Below, in pieces: positions 33,670 through 42,859 of a DNA stretch of 64,000 nucleotides (the stretch's first letter is position 1; every line of letters begins with the position of its first letter). This DNA is from Burkholderiales bacterium (GTDB lineage: Bacteria; Pseudomonadota; Gammaproteobacteria; Burkholderiales; Casimicrobiaceae), in contig CAJPFI010000006.1 in assembly GCA_905339295.1 (NCBI GenBank), positions 186,001-250,000 on the forward strand, read 5' to 3'. The notes beneath the pieces were generated by a model. That model made no database searches and was not told the DNA's origin. It saw nothing but the letters and a program-made list of their open reading frames with translations. Made by a program: the position numbers and the translations under genes.

Positions 33670-35334
33670 TTGAGTCATCCGATGTTCGAGAAGCACCGAG
33701 CGACGCTGGAGCGCGCGCTGACGGCGATCGCCGAGCGCGGCTACTGGTCGCCGTTTCCGGAATCCGCGAGCCCGAAGGTCCATGGCGAAGGCAGCGCGGA
33801 GGCCGGCAAGGCCGCGTACGACGCGCTGCTCGGCAAGCCGTTCCCGATCACGCTGCCCGGCACGGCGGGCACGGTGGGGGGCGAACGCTCGCCCTACGGC
33901 GTCGATCTCGGCGTCACCTACCCGAAGGTCGACCTCGACCGGCTCTTCGCCGCCGTCACCGCCGCGCAGGAGCCGTGGCGCGCCGCGGGCCCCGAGACGT
34001 GGGTCGGCGTGTGCGTCGAGGCATTGACACGCATCAACAGGGCGAGCTTCGAGATCGCCAACGCGGTGATGCACACGACCGGGCAGGCGTTCCTGATGGC
34101 GTTCCAGGCCGGCGGACCGCACGCGCAGGACCGCGGGCTCGAGGCGGTCGCCTACGCGTGGGACCAGATGCGCCGCGTGCCGGCCATGTCGCTGTGGGAG
34201 AAGCCGCAGGGGAAGGGCGACCCGCTGCGCATGGAGAAGCACTTCCGCATCGTCCCGCGCGGCGTCGGGCTGGTGATCGGCTGCTGCACGTTCCCGACCT
34301 GGAACGGCTATCCTGGCCTGTTCGCGAGCCTCGCGACCGGCAACGCCGTCGTCGTCAAGCCGCACCCGGCGGCGATCCTGCCGCTCGCGATCACCGTGAG
34401 GATCGTGCGCGAGGTGCTCGCCGAGGCCGGATTCGATCCGGATGTCGTGACGCTGGTGGCGCACGCCGCCGGCGACGACACGGCGCAGAAGCTCGCGCTG
34501 CGGCCCGAGGTGCGCATCATCGACTTCACGGGCTCGTCCGCGAACGGCAACTGGCTCGAGCAGAACGCGCGGCAGGCGCAGGTCTACACCGAGAAGTCGG
34601 GCGTCAATCAGGTGATCGTCGACTCGACGCGCGACCTCCCCGCCGTCGCGCGCAACCTCGCGTTCTCGCTGTCGCTCTACACCGGACAGATGTGCACCGC
34701 GCCGCAGAACATCTACATCCCGCGCGGCGGCATCGACACCGCGGACGGCCACAGCAGCTTCGACGACGTCGCGAACGCGATCGCCGAGGGCGTTCGCAAG
34801 CTCCTCGGCGACCCGGCTCGCGCGGTCGAGGTGCTGGGCGCGGTGCAGAACCGCGGCGTGCTCGACCGGCTCGACAAGGCGCGCGGCCTCGGCCCGATCC
34901 TGCTCGACTCGCAGGCGGTGCGCCACCCGGCGTTCCCCGGCGCGAACGTGCGCACGCCGCTGATCGTGAGGCTCGACGCGAGCGACGGCGACAAGTACCT
35001 GTCCGAGTGGTTCGGGCCGATCGCCTTCGTCATCGCCACCGACTCGACCGACCAGAGCCTTTCGATCGCGCGCGACGCCGCGAAGCGCCATGGCGCGCTC
35101 ACGCTTTCGCTCTACTCGACGGACCCGAAGGTGGTCGACCGCGCGATCGAGGTCGCCGAGGACGCGGGCGTCGCGCTGTCGATCAACCTGACCTCCGGCG
35201 TGTTCGTCAACCAGTCGGCCGCGTTCTCGGATTTCCACGGCACGGGCGCCAACCCGGCCGCGAATGCCGCGCTCACCGACGCGGCGTTCGTCGCGAACCG
35301 GTTCCGGGTGGTGCAGCACAGGATGCATGTCTGA
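33670..35334 (+). CDS. paaN: PaaN, aldehyde dehydrogenase of phenylacetate degradation
   Basis: The 554-residue protein is an aldehyde dehydrogenase with catalytic Cys342 in G-Q-M-C-T-A-P and the E-K-S-G-V-N-Q stretch carrying the general base region near 311. It lacks the C-terminal MaoC hydratase domain found in E. coli PaaZ, so ring opening of the oxepin must be done by a separate hydratase. The TTG at 33670 is chosen because AAGGAG (33658-33663) is at the right distance; the ATG 12 bp later would be too far. It oxidises the 3-oxo-5,6-dehydrosuberyl-CoA semialdehyde. Confidence 0.92.
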   Translation: MSHPMFEKHRATLERALTAIAERGYWSPFPESASPKVHGEGSAEAGKAAYDALLGKPFPITLPGTAGTVGGERSPYGVDLGVTYPKVDLDRLFAAVTAAQEPWRAAGPETWVGVCVEALTRINRASFEIANAVMHTTGQAFLMAFQAGGPHAQDRGLEAVAYAWDQMRRVPAMSLWEKPQGKGDPLRMEKHFRIVPRGVGLVIGCCTFPTWNGYPGLFASLATGNAVVVKPHPAAILPLAITVRIVREVLAEAGFDPDVVTLVAHAAGDDTAQKLALRPEVRIIDFTGSSANGNWLEQNARQAQVYTEKSGVNQVIVDSTRDLPAVARNLAFSLSLYTGQMCTAPQNIYIPRGGIDTADGHSSFDDVANAIAEGVRKLLGDPARAVEVLGAVQNRGVLDRLDKARGLGPILLDSQAVRHPAFPGANVRTPLIVRLDASDGDKYLSEWFGPIAFVIATDSTDQSLSIARDAAKRHGALTLSLYSTDPKVVDRAIEVAEDAGVALSINLTSGVFVNQSAAFSDFHGTGANPAANAALTDAAFVANRFRVVQHRMHV

Positions 35335-35373
35335 AGGGCGGGAGGCGATTCCCGATTCCGGCGCCCCGATTCC

Positions 35374-36165
35374 ATGGCCTACGACCACATCGTGTACGAC
35401 GCGCGCGACGGCGTCGCCCGGCTGACGCTCAATCGCGCGGACCGGCTCAACAGCTTCAACGACGCGATGCACGCCGAGTTGCGCGACGCGCTCGCCGCCG
35501 CGCGCGGCGACGGGTCGATGCGCGTGCTGCTGCTCACCGGCGCGGGTCGCGGATTCTGCGCGGGGCAGGACCTCTCCGACCGGGCCGTGGCGCCGGGTGC
35601 GGCGCCGGTCGACCTGGGCGCGTCGATCGAGCGCAACTACCGGCCCTTGGTGCTCGCGCTGCGCGCGATGCCCGTGCCGACCGTGTGCGCGGTGAACGGC
35701 GTGGCGGCCGGCGCCGGCGCGAACCTCGCGCTCGCCTGCGACATCGTCGTCGCGAAGAAGTCGGCGAGCTTCATCCAGGCGTTCTGCAAGATCGGCCTGA
35801 TTCCCGACTCCGGCGGCACCTACGTGCTGCCGCGCCTCGTCGGCACGGCGCGTGCGATGGGACTGGCGATGCTCGGCGACCGGCTCTCGGCCGAGCAGGC
35901 GGCGGCGTGGGGGATGATCTGGCAGGCGGTCGACGACGAGGCGTTCGACGCGACCGTCGACAAGTTGGTGATGCACCTCGCCGCGGCGCCCACGAAGGGG
36001 CTCGTCGCGGCGCGCCGCGCGATCCACGCGGCGTCCGCGAACTCGCTGGAGGAGCAGCTCGACCTCGAGCGCGACCTGCAGCGCGAGCTCGGGTTCGGCG
36101 AGGACTATCGCGAGGGCGTGGCGGCGTTCATCGGCAAGCGCGCGCCGCGCTTCACCGGGCGCTGA
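35374..36165 (+). CDS. paaG: PaaG, ring-1,2-epoxyphenylacetyl-CoA isomerase
   Basis: The 263-residue crotonase has the oxyanion-hole segments G-F-C-A-G-Q-D-L-S near 62-70 and N-G-V-A-A-G-A-G near 108-115, and the catalytic Asp145 in I-P-D-S-G-G-T-Y, the hallmark of PaaG. It isomerises the epoxide to oxepin-CoA and later shifts a double bond in the beta-oxidation part of the pathway. It follows paaN by 39 bp and precedes paaH by one base, so it is in the operon. Confidence 0.95.
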   Translation: MAYDHIVYDARDGVARLTLNRADRLNSFNDAMHAELRDALAAARGDGSMRVLLLTGAGRGFCAGQDLSDRAVAPGAAPVDLGASIERNYRPLVLALRAMPVPTVCAVNGVAAGAGANLALACDIVVAKKSASFIQAFCKIGLIPDSGGTYVLPRLVGTARAMGLAMLGDRLSAEQAAAWGMIWQAVDDEAFDATVDKLVMHLAAAPTKGLVAARRAIHAASANSLEEQLDLERDLQRELGFGEDYREGVAAFIGKRAPRFTGR

Positions 36166-36166
36166 C

Positions 36167-37702
36167 GTGGCGGGGGCGCTTCCGCGCAACGCCGCCGTCG
36201 CCGTCATCGGCGCCGGCGCGATGGGCGCGGGCATCGCGCAGATCGCCGCGCAGGCGGGCCACCGCGTGCTGCTCTTCGACGCGCGCACCGGCGCGGCGGA
36301 GGATGCGAAGCGCAGGCTCGCCGCGACGTTCGATCAGCTCGCGGCCAAGGGTCGGATGGCGACCGACGACGCGCGCGCGGCCGCGTCGCGCATCGAGCCG
36401 GTGCACAATCCCGGCGCCTGCGTGGTCACGAAACTCGTGGTCGAGGCGATCGTCGAGGACCTCGACGCGAAGCGCGAGTTGTTCCTCGAGCTCGAGGGTT
36501 TCGTCCCCGCCGACGCGATCCTCGCGTCGAACACGTCGTCGCTGTCGATCACCGCGCTCGCGGCCGGCATGAAGCGGCCGGGACGCGTGGCCGGGCTGCA
36601 CTTCTTCAACCCGGCGCCGCTGATGCCGCTGGTCGAGATCGTGCGCGGGCTCGCGACCGATCCCGACGTGACCGACACGCTGTTCGCGACCGCGGCGGCG
36701 TGGGGCAAGGTGCCGGTGCACGCGACGTCGACGCCGGGCTTCATCGTCAATCGCTGCGCGCGGCCGTTCTACGGCGAGGCGCTGCGGCTCGCCGCCGAGA
36801 GCGCCGCCGATCCGGCGACGATCGACGCCGTCATGCGCGAGGCGGGCGGCTTCCGGATGGGGCCGTTCGAGCTGATGGACCTGATCGGCCACGACGTGAA
36901 CCACGCGGTGACGAAGAGCGTCTGGGAAGCGACGTTCCACGACGCGCGCTACGCGCCGTCGCCGATCCAGCGCGAGCTGGTCGCGGCCGGCTACCTCGGC
37001 CGCAAGTCGGGACGCGGGTTCTACGACCATGGCGCGGGCGCGGTCGCGCCGGCGCCGGCGTCGCTCGCGCCGTCGACCGCGCCCGCGCGCGTCGCCGTGC
37101 ACGGGGACCCCGGATTGCTGCGGCCGCTGATCGAGCGGCTCGCGCGCGCCGGCGTGGCGGTGCTGCACCGCCCGCTGCTCCCGGCGTTCCCCGACGGCGC
37201 GCTCGACGCCGGCGGCGCGTGGATCGCGCTCTCCGACGGGCGCACGGCGACCGCGCGCGCGGCGGCGACCGGCGTGCCGAACGTGGTCCTCGTCGATCTC
37301 GCGTTCGACTACGCGAGCGCGAAGCGGGTCGCCATCGCGTGCGCGGATCGCTGCGATCCCGGGGCGGCCGCGGCGGCGGCGGGCGTGTTGCAGGAAGCCG
37401 GCTTCGCGGTGTCGCGCCTCGACGACGTCGCGGGGCTCGCCGTCCTGCGCACCGTCGCGATGCTGGTCAACGAGGCGGCCGACGCCGCGATGCGGGGCGT
37501 CGCGACGCCTCGCGACATCGACCTCGCGATGCAGAAGGGCGTCAGCTATCCGCGCGGCCCGCTCGCATGGGGCGACATGATCGGCGCGGCCCGCGTCGCG
37601 GCGGTCGTCGCGAACCTGGGCGCGCATTACGGCGAGGACCGCTACCGGGTCTCGCCGCGGCTCGCGCGCGCGGCGCAGGCCGACGGCCGGCTCTCGGGCT
37701 GA
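36167..37702 (+). CDS. paaH: PaaH, 3-hydroxyadipyl-CoA dehydrogenase
   Basis: The 511-residue protein has an N-terminal NAD-binding Rossmann domain (V-I-G-A-G-A-M-G-A-G-I-A-Q at about 10-22) with S-N-T-S-S-L and F-F-N-P-A-P motifs, a 3HCDH C-domain around 190-285 and a second 3HCDH domain from about 405 to 500. This duplicated layout is that of PaaH, which oxidises 3-hydroxyadipyl-CoA with NAD+. It starts with GTG one base after paaG and ends 17 bp before paaI. Confidence 0.94.
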   Translation: MAGALPRNAAVAVIGAGAMGAGIAQIAAQAGHRVLLFDARTGAAEDAKRRLAATFDQLAAKGRMATDDARAAASRIEPVHNPGACVVTKLVVEAIVEDLDAKRELFLELEGFVPADAILASNTSSLSITALAAGMKRPGRVAGLHFFNPAPLMPLVEIVRGLATDPDVTDTLFATAAAWGKVPVHATSTPGFIVNRCARPFYGEALRLAAESAADPATIDAVMREAGGFRMGPFELMDLIGHDVNHAVTKSVWEATFHDARYAPSPIQRELVAAGYLGRKSGRGFYDHGAGAVAPAPASLAPSTAPARVAVHGDPGLLRPLIERLARAGVAVLHRPLLPAFPDGALDAGGAWIALSDGRTATARAAATGVPNVVLVDLAFDYASAKRVAIACADRCDPGAAAAAAGVLQEAGFAVSRLDDVAGLAVLRTVAMLVNEAADAAMRGVATPRDIDLAMQKGVSYPRGPLAWGDMIGAARVAAVVANLGAHYGEDRYRVSPRLARAAQADGRLSG

Positions 37703-37719
37703 GGGCGGAGGCGCCGCCG

Positions 37720-38187
37720 ATGGGCGAGCACCACCCGCCGCACGGCGCCGACGAGGCGCAGCGCCTCGCGGAGCGCGTGGCGGACGCGATGTACGAGCGC
37801 GACCGCGCGTCGATCGCGCTCGGCATCCGGGTGGAGTCCTGCGCCCCGGGCCGGGCGGAGCTGTCGATGGGCGTGCGCGGCGACATGCTCAACGGCCACG
37901 CGATCTGCCACGGCGGCTTCATCTTCACACTGGCGGACAGCGCGTTCGCGTACGCCTGCAACAGCTACAACCTCGTGACGGTCGCCTCGGGCTGTTCGAT
38001 CGACTTCCTCGCGCCGGCGCGCGAAGGGGACGTGCTGACCGCGAGAGGCGTGGAGCGGAGCACGTCCGGCCGCACCGGAGTCTACGACATCGAGGTGACC
38101 AACCAGCGCGGCGAGAAGATCGCGCTGTTCCGCGGCAAGAGCTACCGGATCAAGGGGCACGTGATCGACGGGCCGCCGCACGGGTGA
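37720..38187 (+). CDS. paaI: PaaI, hydroxyphenylacetyl-CoA thioesterase
   Basis: The 155-residue hot-dog thioesterase has the PaaI signature N-G-H-A-I-C-H-G-G-F-I-F-T-L-A-D-S-A-F near 53-71, with the catalytic Asp in L-A-D, and the strand G-C-S-I-D-F-L-A-P. PaaI rescues CoA from ring-hydroxylated dead-end products. The ATG at 37720 follows GGGCGGAGG. It lies between paaH and paaK. Confidence 0.95.
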   Translation: MGEHHPPHGADEAQRLAERVADAMYERDRASIALGIRVESCAPGRAELSMGVRGDMLNGHAICHGGFIFTLADSAFAYACNSYNLVTVASGCSIDFLAPAREGDVLTARGVERSTSGRTGVYDIEVTNQRGEKIALFRGKSYRIKGHVIDGPPHG

Positions 38188-38236
38188 GTCCGGGCGCGGC
38201 GCCGCGGGCGCTCGGCGCGACGAGGAGGAGGAAACG

Positions 38237-39544
38237 ATGCCGTCGAAGCATGCGCGAGCCGAGGATCTGGAACCGATCGAACGCGCGAGCCGCGACGAGC
38301 TCGCCGCGCTGCAGCTCGAGCGCATGCGCTGGTCGCTCGCGCACGCGTACCGCAACGTTCCGCACTACAGGCGCGCGTTCGACGCCGCGGGCGTCGCGCC
38401 CGGGGACCTGCGCTCGCTCGCCGATCTCGCGAGGTTCCCTCTCACGGCCAAGGCGGACCTGCGCGCGAACTACCCGTTCGGGATGTTCGCGGTGCCGCGG
38501 CCGCAGGTCGTGCGCATCCACGCGTCGTCGGGCACGACGGGCAAGCCGACCGTCGTCGGCTACACGGCGAAGGACGTCGACACCTGGGCCACCGTGATGG
38601 CCCGCTCGATCCGCGCGGCGGGCGGACGTCCCGGCGACATCGTGCATGTCGCGTACGGCTACGGGCTGTTCACCGGGGGGCTGGGCGCGCACTACGGCGC
38701 CGAGAAGCTCGGCTGCACGGTGATCCCGATGTCGGGCGGGCAGACGGAGAAGCAGGTCCAGATCATCTTCGACTTCGAGCCCCGGATCATCATGGTTACG
38801 CCGTCGTACATGCTGGCGATCGCCGAGGAGATGGAGCGGCAGGGGCACGACCCGCGCTCGTCGCCGCTCGAGATCGGCATCTTCGGCGCGGAGCCGTGGA
38901 CCCCGGCGATGCGCGAGGCGATCGAGACGAAGCTCTCGATCGACGCGATCGACATCTACGGGCTGTCCGAGGTGATCGGCCCGGGCGTGGGACAGGAGTG
39001 CATCGAGACCAAGGACGGCCTCACGATCTGGGAGGACCACTTCTACCCGGAAGTGATCGACCCGGAGTCCGGGCGCGTGCTCCCCGACGGCGAGAAGGGC
39101 GAGCTCGTGTTCACCTCGCTCACCAAGGAGGCGATGCCGGTCATCCGCTATCGCACGCGCGACCTGACGCGCCTGCTGCCGCCGACCGCGCGCCCGATGC
39201 GCCGCATCGAGAAGATCACCGGCCGTTCGGACGACATGATGATCATCCGCGGCGTGAACGTGTTCCCCACGCAGGTCGAGGAGCTGATCCTGAAGCAGCG
39301 GGAACTGGTGCCGCACTACCAGATCGAGATCACGCGGCCGCAGCACCTTGACGAGATGACCGTGCTGGTCGAGCGCGCGCCCGACGCGGGCAGCGTCGAC
39401 GGCGAGCGCGCCGGGTCCGCGCTCGCGCACATGATCAAGTCGCTGATCGGCGTTTCCGCCGACGTGCGCGTCGTCGCGCCGGGCGGCATCGAGCGCTCGC
39501 TCGGCAAGGCGAGGCGGGTCGTGGACAAGCGGCCGAAAGGCTAG
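38237..39544 (+). CDS. paaK: Phenylacetate-CoA ligase PaaK
   Basis: The 435-residue AMP-forming ligase has the P-loop S-S-G-T-T-G-K-P-T near 95-103, Y-G-Y-G-L-F-T-G near 140-147, the Y-G-L-S-E motif near 238 and the C-terminal R-S-D-D-M-M-I-I-R-G-V-N-V-F-P. All agree with PaaK, which activates phenylacetate, the first step of the pathway and source of the PaaX inducer. GAGGAGGA is 7 bp before the ATG. It is the last gene of the paa operon; a palindromic hairpin follows the stop. Confidence 0.96.
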   Translation: MPSKHARAEDLEPIERASRDELAALQLERMRWSLAHAYRNVPHYRRAFDAAGVAPGDLRSLADLARFPLTAKADLRANYPFGMFAVPRPQVVRIHASSGTTGKPTVVGYTAKDVDTWATVMARSIRAAGGRPGDIVHVAYGYGLFTGGLGAHYGAEKLGCTVIPMSGGQTEKQVQIIFDFEPRIIMVTPSYMLAIAEEMERQGHDPRSSPLEIGIFGAEPWTPAMREAIETKLSIDAIDIYGLSEVIGPGVGQECIETKDGLTIWEDHFYPEVIDPESGRVLPDGEKGELVFTSLTKEAMPVIRYRTRDLTRLLPPTARPMRRIEKITGRSDDMMIIRGVNVFPTQVEELILKQRELVPHYQIEITRPQHLDEMTVLVERAPDAGSVDGERAGSALAHMIKSLIGVSADVRVVAPGGIERSLGKARRVVDKRPKG

Positions 39545-39547
39545 CGT

Positions 39548-39565
39548 GCCGTCCCGCGGGACGGC
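39548..39565 (+). terminator. Palindromic hairpin after paaK
   Basis: A perfect 18-bp palindrome begins three bases after the paaK stop and can fold with a 7-bp stem and CGCG loop. It is the natural end point of the paa operon. The rest of the 39566-39865 spacer shows no gene; a weak TATTCT at 39729-39734 may belong to the next promoter. Confidence 0.55.
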
Positions 39566-39865
39566 TCGGCGGTTCGCGGCTTAACGGCCGCCGTGCGGAT
39601 TGAGTCGGCGCCGCCGCGCCACGGGCGGCGGTGGCGGGTTTTCGTGTTGCCCGGTCGCCGGTGTCGACCGCTTGCCATCGGAACCTGCGTGACGGCGCGC
39701 TCCGGCGCGCGATGGCGGAACGGGATGCTATTCTCGGGGTCGGCCTGCGCACGGGACGCCCATCCGCGCCCCGCGGTCGGCGGGCCGGCACCGCGGCACC
39801 CGGGCGCGCGTCGCCCGCGCCGACCGGCCGCCCGGCATCGCCGCGGCCCTCCGAGGAACCACGAG

Positions 39866-40819
39866 ATGAACCAGAGAACGTTCGCGTCGCACGCCGACGT
39901 CGAGGAGAAGAAGGTCAGCTTCGACAAGCTGTCCGATCACGCGTACGCCTACACGGCCGAGGGCGATCCCAACACCGGGATCGTCGTGGGCGACGACGCG
40001 GTGATGGTGATCGACACGCAGGCGACGCCGGTGATGGCGCAGGACGTGATCCGCCGCATCCGCGCGGTCACCGACAAGCCGATCCGCTACGTCGTGCTGT
40101 CGCACTACCACGCGGTGCGCGTCCTGGGCGCGTCGGGCTACCGCCCCGAGCACGTCATCGCGAGCCGCGACACCTACGACCTCATTGTCGAGCGCGGCGA
40201 GGCCGACATGAGGAGCGAGATCGAGCGCTTCCCGCGCCTGTTCCGCGCGGTCGAGTCGGTGCCCGGGCTCACGTGGCCGACGATCGTGTTCGAGAAGCGC
40301 CTGACGCTGATGCTCGGCAAGCTGCGCGTGGAGATCATGCAGCTCGGCCGCGGCCACACGAAGGGCGACACCGTCGTCTGGCTGCCGGACGACCGCGTGC
40401 TGTTCTCCGGCGACCTGGTCGAATACGACGCGACGCCCTACACCGGCGACGCGTACCTCGGCGACTGGCCGGCGACGCTGGATGCGATCGCCGCGCTCGC
40501 GCCCGAGAAGCTCGTGCCCGGCCGCGGCGCGGCGCTCAGGAACCCGGCGGAAGTACGGGCCGGCCTCGACGGCACGCGCGCGTTCGTCACCGAGATGTTC
40601 GGCGCGGTGCGCGAGGGCGCGCGCGCGGGCAAGGACCTGCGCACGGTCTACCGCGAGACCTACGCCCGCCTGAAGCCGAAGTTCGGCCACTGGGTGATCT
40701 TCGACCACTGCCTGCCGTTCGACGTGACGCGCGCCTACGACGAGGCGACGCGCTATCCGGACCCGCGCATCTGGACCGCACAGCGCGACAAGGAGATGTG
40801 GCAGGCGCTGGAGGGGTGA
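39866..40819 (+). CDS. Metallo-beta-lactamase-fold protein with altered metal motif
   Basis: The 317-residue product folds as an MBL hydrolase: V-I-D-T-Q-A-T-P after the first strands, L-S-H-Y-H-A-V-R at 79-85, G-R-G-H-T-K-G-D with His164 and F-S-G-D-L-V-E with Asp183. The normal H-x-H-x-D-H motif reads H80-Y-H82-A-V84-R85, so the Asp-His pair of metal site 2 is missing while His80, His82, His164 and Asp183 remain. It may bind one metal or act differently. The ATG at 39866 follows GAGGA. It precedes the mhaA-like monooxygenase and hmgA, suggesting a role in aromatic acid breakdown. Confidence 0.82.
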   Translation: MNQRTFASHADVEEKKVSFDKLSDHAYAYTAEGDPNTGIVVGDDAVMVIDTQATPVMAQDVIRRIRAVTDKPIRYVVLSHYHAVRVLGASGYRPEHVIASRDTYDLIVERGEADMRSEIERFPRLFRAVESVPGLTWPTIVFEKRLTLMLGKLRVEIMQLGRGHTKGDTVVWLPDDRVLFSGDLVEYDATPYTGDAYLGDWPATLDAIAALAPEKLVPGRGAALRNPAEVRAGLDGTRAFVTEMFGAVREGARAGKDLRTVYRETYARLKPKFGHWVIFDHCLPFDVTRAYDEATRYPDPRIWTAQRDKEMWQALEG

Positions 40820-40969
40820 GGGCGGGGATCGGGGAGCGAAGCCTGGAAAGTTCGCGGGCCGGATGCCCGTGGGTGCGGATCGCCCGGGCGGCGTGCGGGC
40901 CTCACCGATTCCGGCGCCGGGTCCCCGCGACAGGACCGGCATGATCGCGTCGCGCAGCGCCCGCCATCG

Positions 40970-42613
40970 ATGAAGACCTACCAGAATCCCACCTACCCCT
41001 ACGTGCGCGTTCCCGACCAGGACGCCGCGCCGGCGATCAGGCCGGTGATCGTCGTCGGCGCGGGGCCGATCGGACTCGCGCTCGCGATCGACCTCGGCAT
41101 GCGCGGCGTGCCGGTGGTCGTGCTCGACGACGACGACACCGTGAGCGTCGGCTCGCGCGCGATCTGCTATGCGAAGCGCTCGCTCGAGATCCTCGACCGG
41201 CTCGGGTGCGCCGACGCGATCTGCGCCAGGGGCGTCGGCTGGAACGTCGGCAAGGTGTTCCACCGCGACGAGCTGGTCTACCGGTTCGAGCTCGTGCACG
41301 AGCGCGGCCACCACCGGCCGGGCATGGTCAACCTGCAGCAGTACCACCTCGAGGAGGCGCTGGTGAACCGCGCGCGCGAGGTGCGCGGCGTCGAGTTGCG
41401 CTGGAAGAACAAGGTGATCGGCGTGCGGCCGGGCCGCGACCGCGTCGACGTCACCGTCGATACCCCCGACGGCCCGTATTCGTTGTCGTGCGAGTGGCTG
41501 GTCGCGTGCGACGGCGCGCGCAGCCCGGTGCGCGGAATGCTCGGCGTCGAGAGCGAGGGGCAGGTGTTCCGCGACCGGTTCCTGATCGCGGACATCCACA
41601 TGAAGTCGGACTTCCCGCCCGAGCGGTGGTTCTGGTTCGACCCGCCGTTCCACCCTGGCCAGTCTGTCCTGCTGCACCGGCAGGCCGACGACGTGTGGCG
41701 GGTCGACTTCCAGCTGGGCTGGGACGCCGATCCCGACGAGGAGAGGAAGTCCGATCGCATCCTGCCGCGCCTTGCCGCGATGCTGGGCCCGGACGCGCGC
41801 TTCGACATCGAGTGGGCGAGCGTCTACACGTTCCAGTGCCGCCGGATGAAGCGCTTCCGGCACGGCCGCGTGATCTTCGCCGGCGACTCGGCGCACCTCG
41901 TGTCGCCGTTCGGCGCGCGTGGCGCGAACAGCGGCTTCCAGGACACGGACAACCTCGCCTGGAAGCTCGCGCTGGTCATCGACGGGCGCGCGCCCGAGGC
42001 GCTGCTCGAGTCGTACGATGCCGAGCGCACGCGCGCCGCGGACGAGAACCTCCGGAACTCGACACGCTCGACCGATTTCATCACGCCGAAGACCCCGGTC
42101 TCGCGCACGTTCCGCGACGCGACGCTGCAGCTCGCGAAGCGCCACCCGTTCGCGCGCCGCCTCGTCAACAGCGGACGGCTGTCGGTGCCCGCCGTGCTTG
42201 CGGACTCGCCGCTCAACACGCCGGACCGCGATCCGGACTTTCCGTCCGGTCCGGGCGCGATGGTGCCCGGCGCGCCCGCGGCGGACGCGCCGGTGTCGGG
42301 CGCGGAGGGACCGTGGCTGCTGCGCTACCTCGAGCGCGGCTTCACGCTCCTCGCGTTCGGGCCGCTGCCGGACGACGCGGTCGCGGCGCTCGCCCGGGCT
42401 CCGGTGCCGGTGAACGTGGTGCAGGTCGACGCGCCCGCCGCGCCCGGCGCCGAGGCGATCGGCGACACCGAAGGGCTCGTGGCGTCGCGCTACGCCGCGC
42501 TCCCGGGCACCTGCTACCTGCTGCGGCCCGACCAGCACGTTTGCGCGCGCTGGCGCGCGTTCGACCTGCCGGCCGTCGCAGCCGCGTGCGCGCGCGCGAC
42601 CGCGCGCAACTGA
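40970..42613 (+). CDS. FAD-dependent aromatic monooxygenase, MhaA-like (3-hydroxyphenylacetate 6-hydroxylase candidate)
   Basis: The 547-residue flavoprotein belongs to the UbiH/phenol-hydroxylase-like group: V-V-G-A-G-P-I-G-L near 29-37, the conserved D-G-A-R-S-P-V-R near 180-187 and F-A-G-D-S-A-H-L-V-S-P-F-G-A-R near 302-316. A C-terminal thioredoxin-like part extends to the end. Its next neighbours are a DUF2783 small protein and homogentisate dioxygenase. This matches the two-part 3-hydroxyphenylacetate 6-hydroxylase MhaAB of Pseudomonas putida U, which makes homogentisate. Substrate choice is inferred from the neighbours; 3-hydroxybenzoate or 3-(3-hydroxyphenyl)propionate hydroxylases are relatives. 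Confidence 0.82.
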   Translation: MKTYQNPTYPYVRVPDQDAAPAIRPVIVVGAGPIGLALAIDLGMRGVPVVVLDDDDTVSVGSRAICYAKRSLEILDRLGCADAICARGVGWNVGKVFHRDELVYRFELVHERGHHRPGMVNLQQYHLEEALVNRAREVRGVELRWKNKVIGVRPGRDRVDVTVDTPDGPYSLSCEWLVACDGARSPVRGMLGVESEGQVFRDRFLIADIHMKSDFPPERWFWFDPPFHPGQSVLLHRQADDVWRVDFQLGWDADPDEERKSDRILPRLAAMLGPDARFDIEWASVYTFQCRRMKRFRHGRVIFAGDSAHLVSPFGARGANSGFQDTDNLAWKLALVIDGRAPEALLESYDAERTRAADENLRNSTRSTDFITPKTPVSRTFRDATLQLAKRHPFARRLVNSGRLSVPAVLADSPLNTPDRDPDFPSGPGAMVPGAPAADAPVSGAEGPWLLRYLERGFTLLAFGPLPDDAVAALARAPVPVNVVQVDAPAAPGAEAIGDTEGLVASRYAALPGTCYLLRPDQHVCARWRAFDLPAVAAACARATARN

Positions 42614-42631
42614 CCGCCCACGGGGAAACCG

Positions 42632-42838
42632 ATGGCCGCGCTCCTGACCGAACCCAACCTCGCCTCGCCCGACGATTTCTACGAACGGGTCATCGCCGCG
42701 CACCGCGGCCTTGACGACGCGCAAAGCGCGACGGTGAACGCGAAGCTTATCCTGCTGCTCGCCAACCACATCGGGGACGCGCAGGTGCTCGAGCAGGCGA
42801 TCGCGGCCGCGCGCGAGGACGTCGCGCCGGCCCCCTGA
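42632..42838 (+). CDS. DUF2783 small protein, MhaB-like coupling protein
   Basis: A 68-residue protein with S-P-D-D-F-Y-E-R-V-I-A-A-H-R-G-L and S-A-T-V-N-A-K-L-I-L-L-L-A-N-H-I, the DUF2783 pattern. Such genes are found directly after flavin monooxygenases beside hmgA. In P. putida U the corresponding small MhaB is needed for productive hydroxylation by MhaA. It lies 18 bp after the monooxygenase gene and 21 bp before hmgA, so one transcript is likely. Confidence 0.8.
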   Translation: MAALLTEPNLASPDDFYERVIAAHRGLDDAQSATVNAKLILLLANHIGDAQVLEQAIAAAREDVAPAP

Positions 42839-42859
42839 CTTCCGAACGCGGAGACTGCG

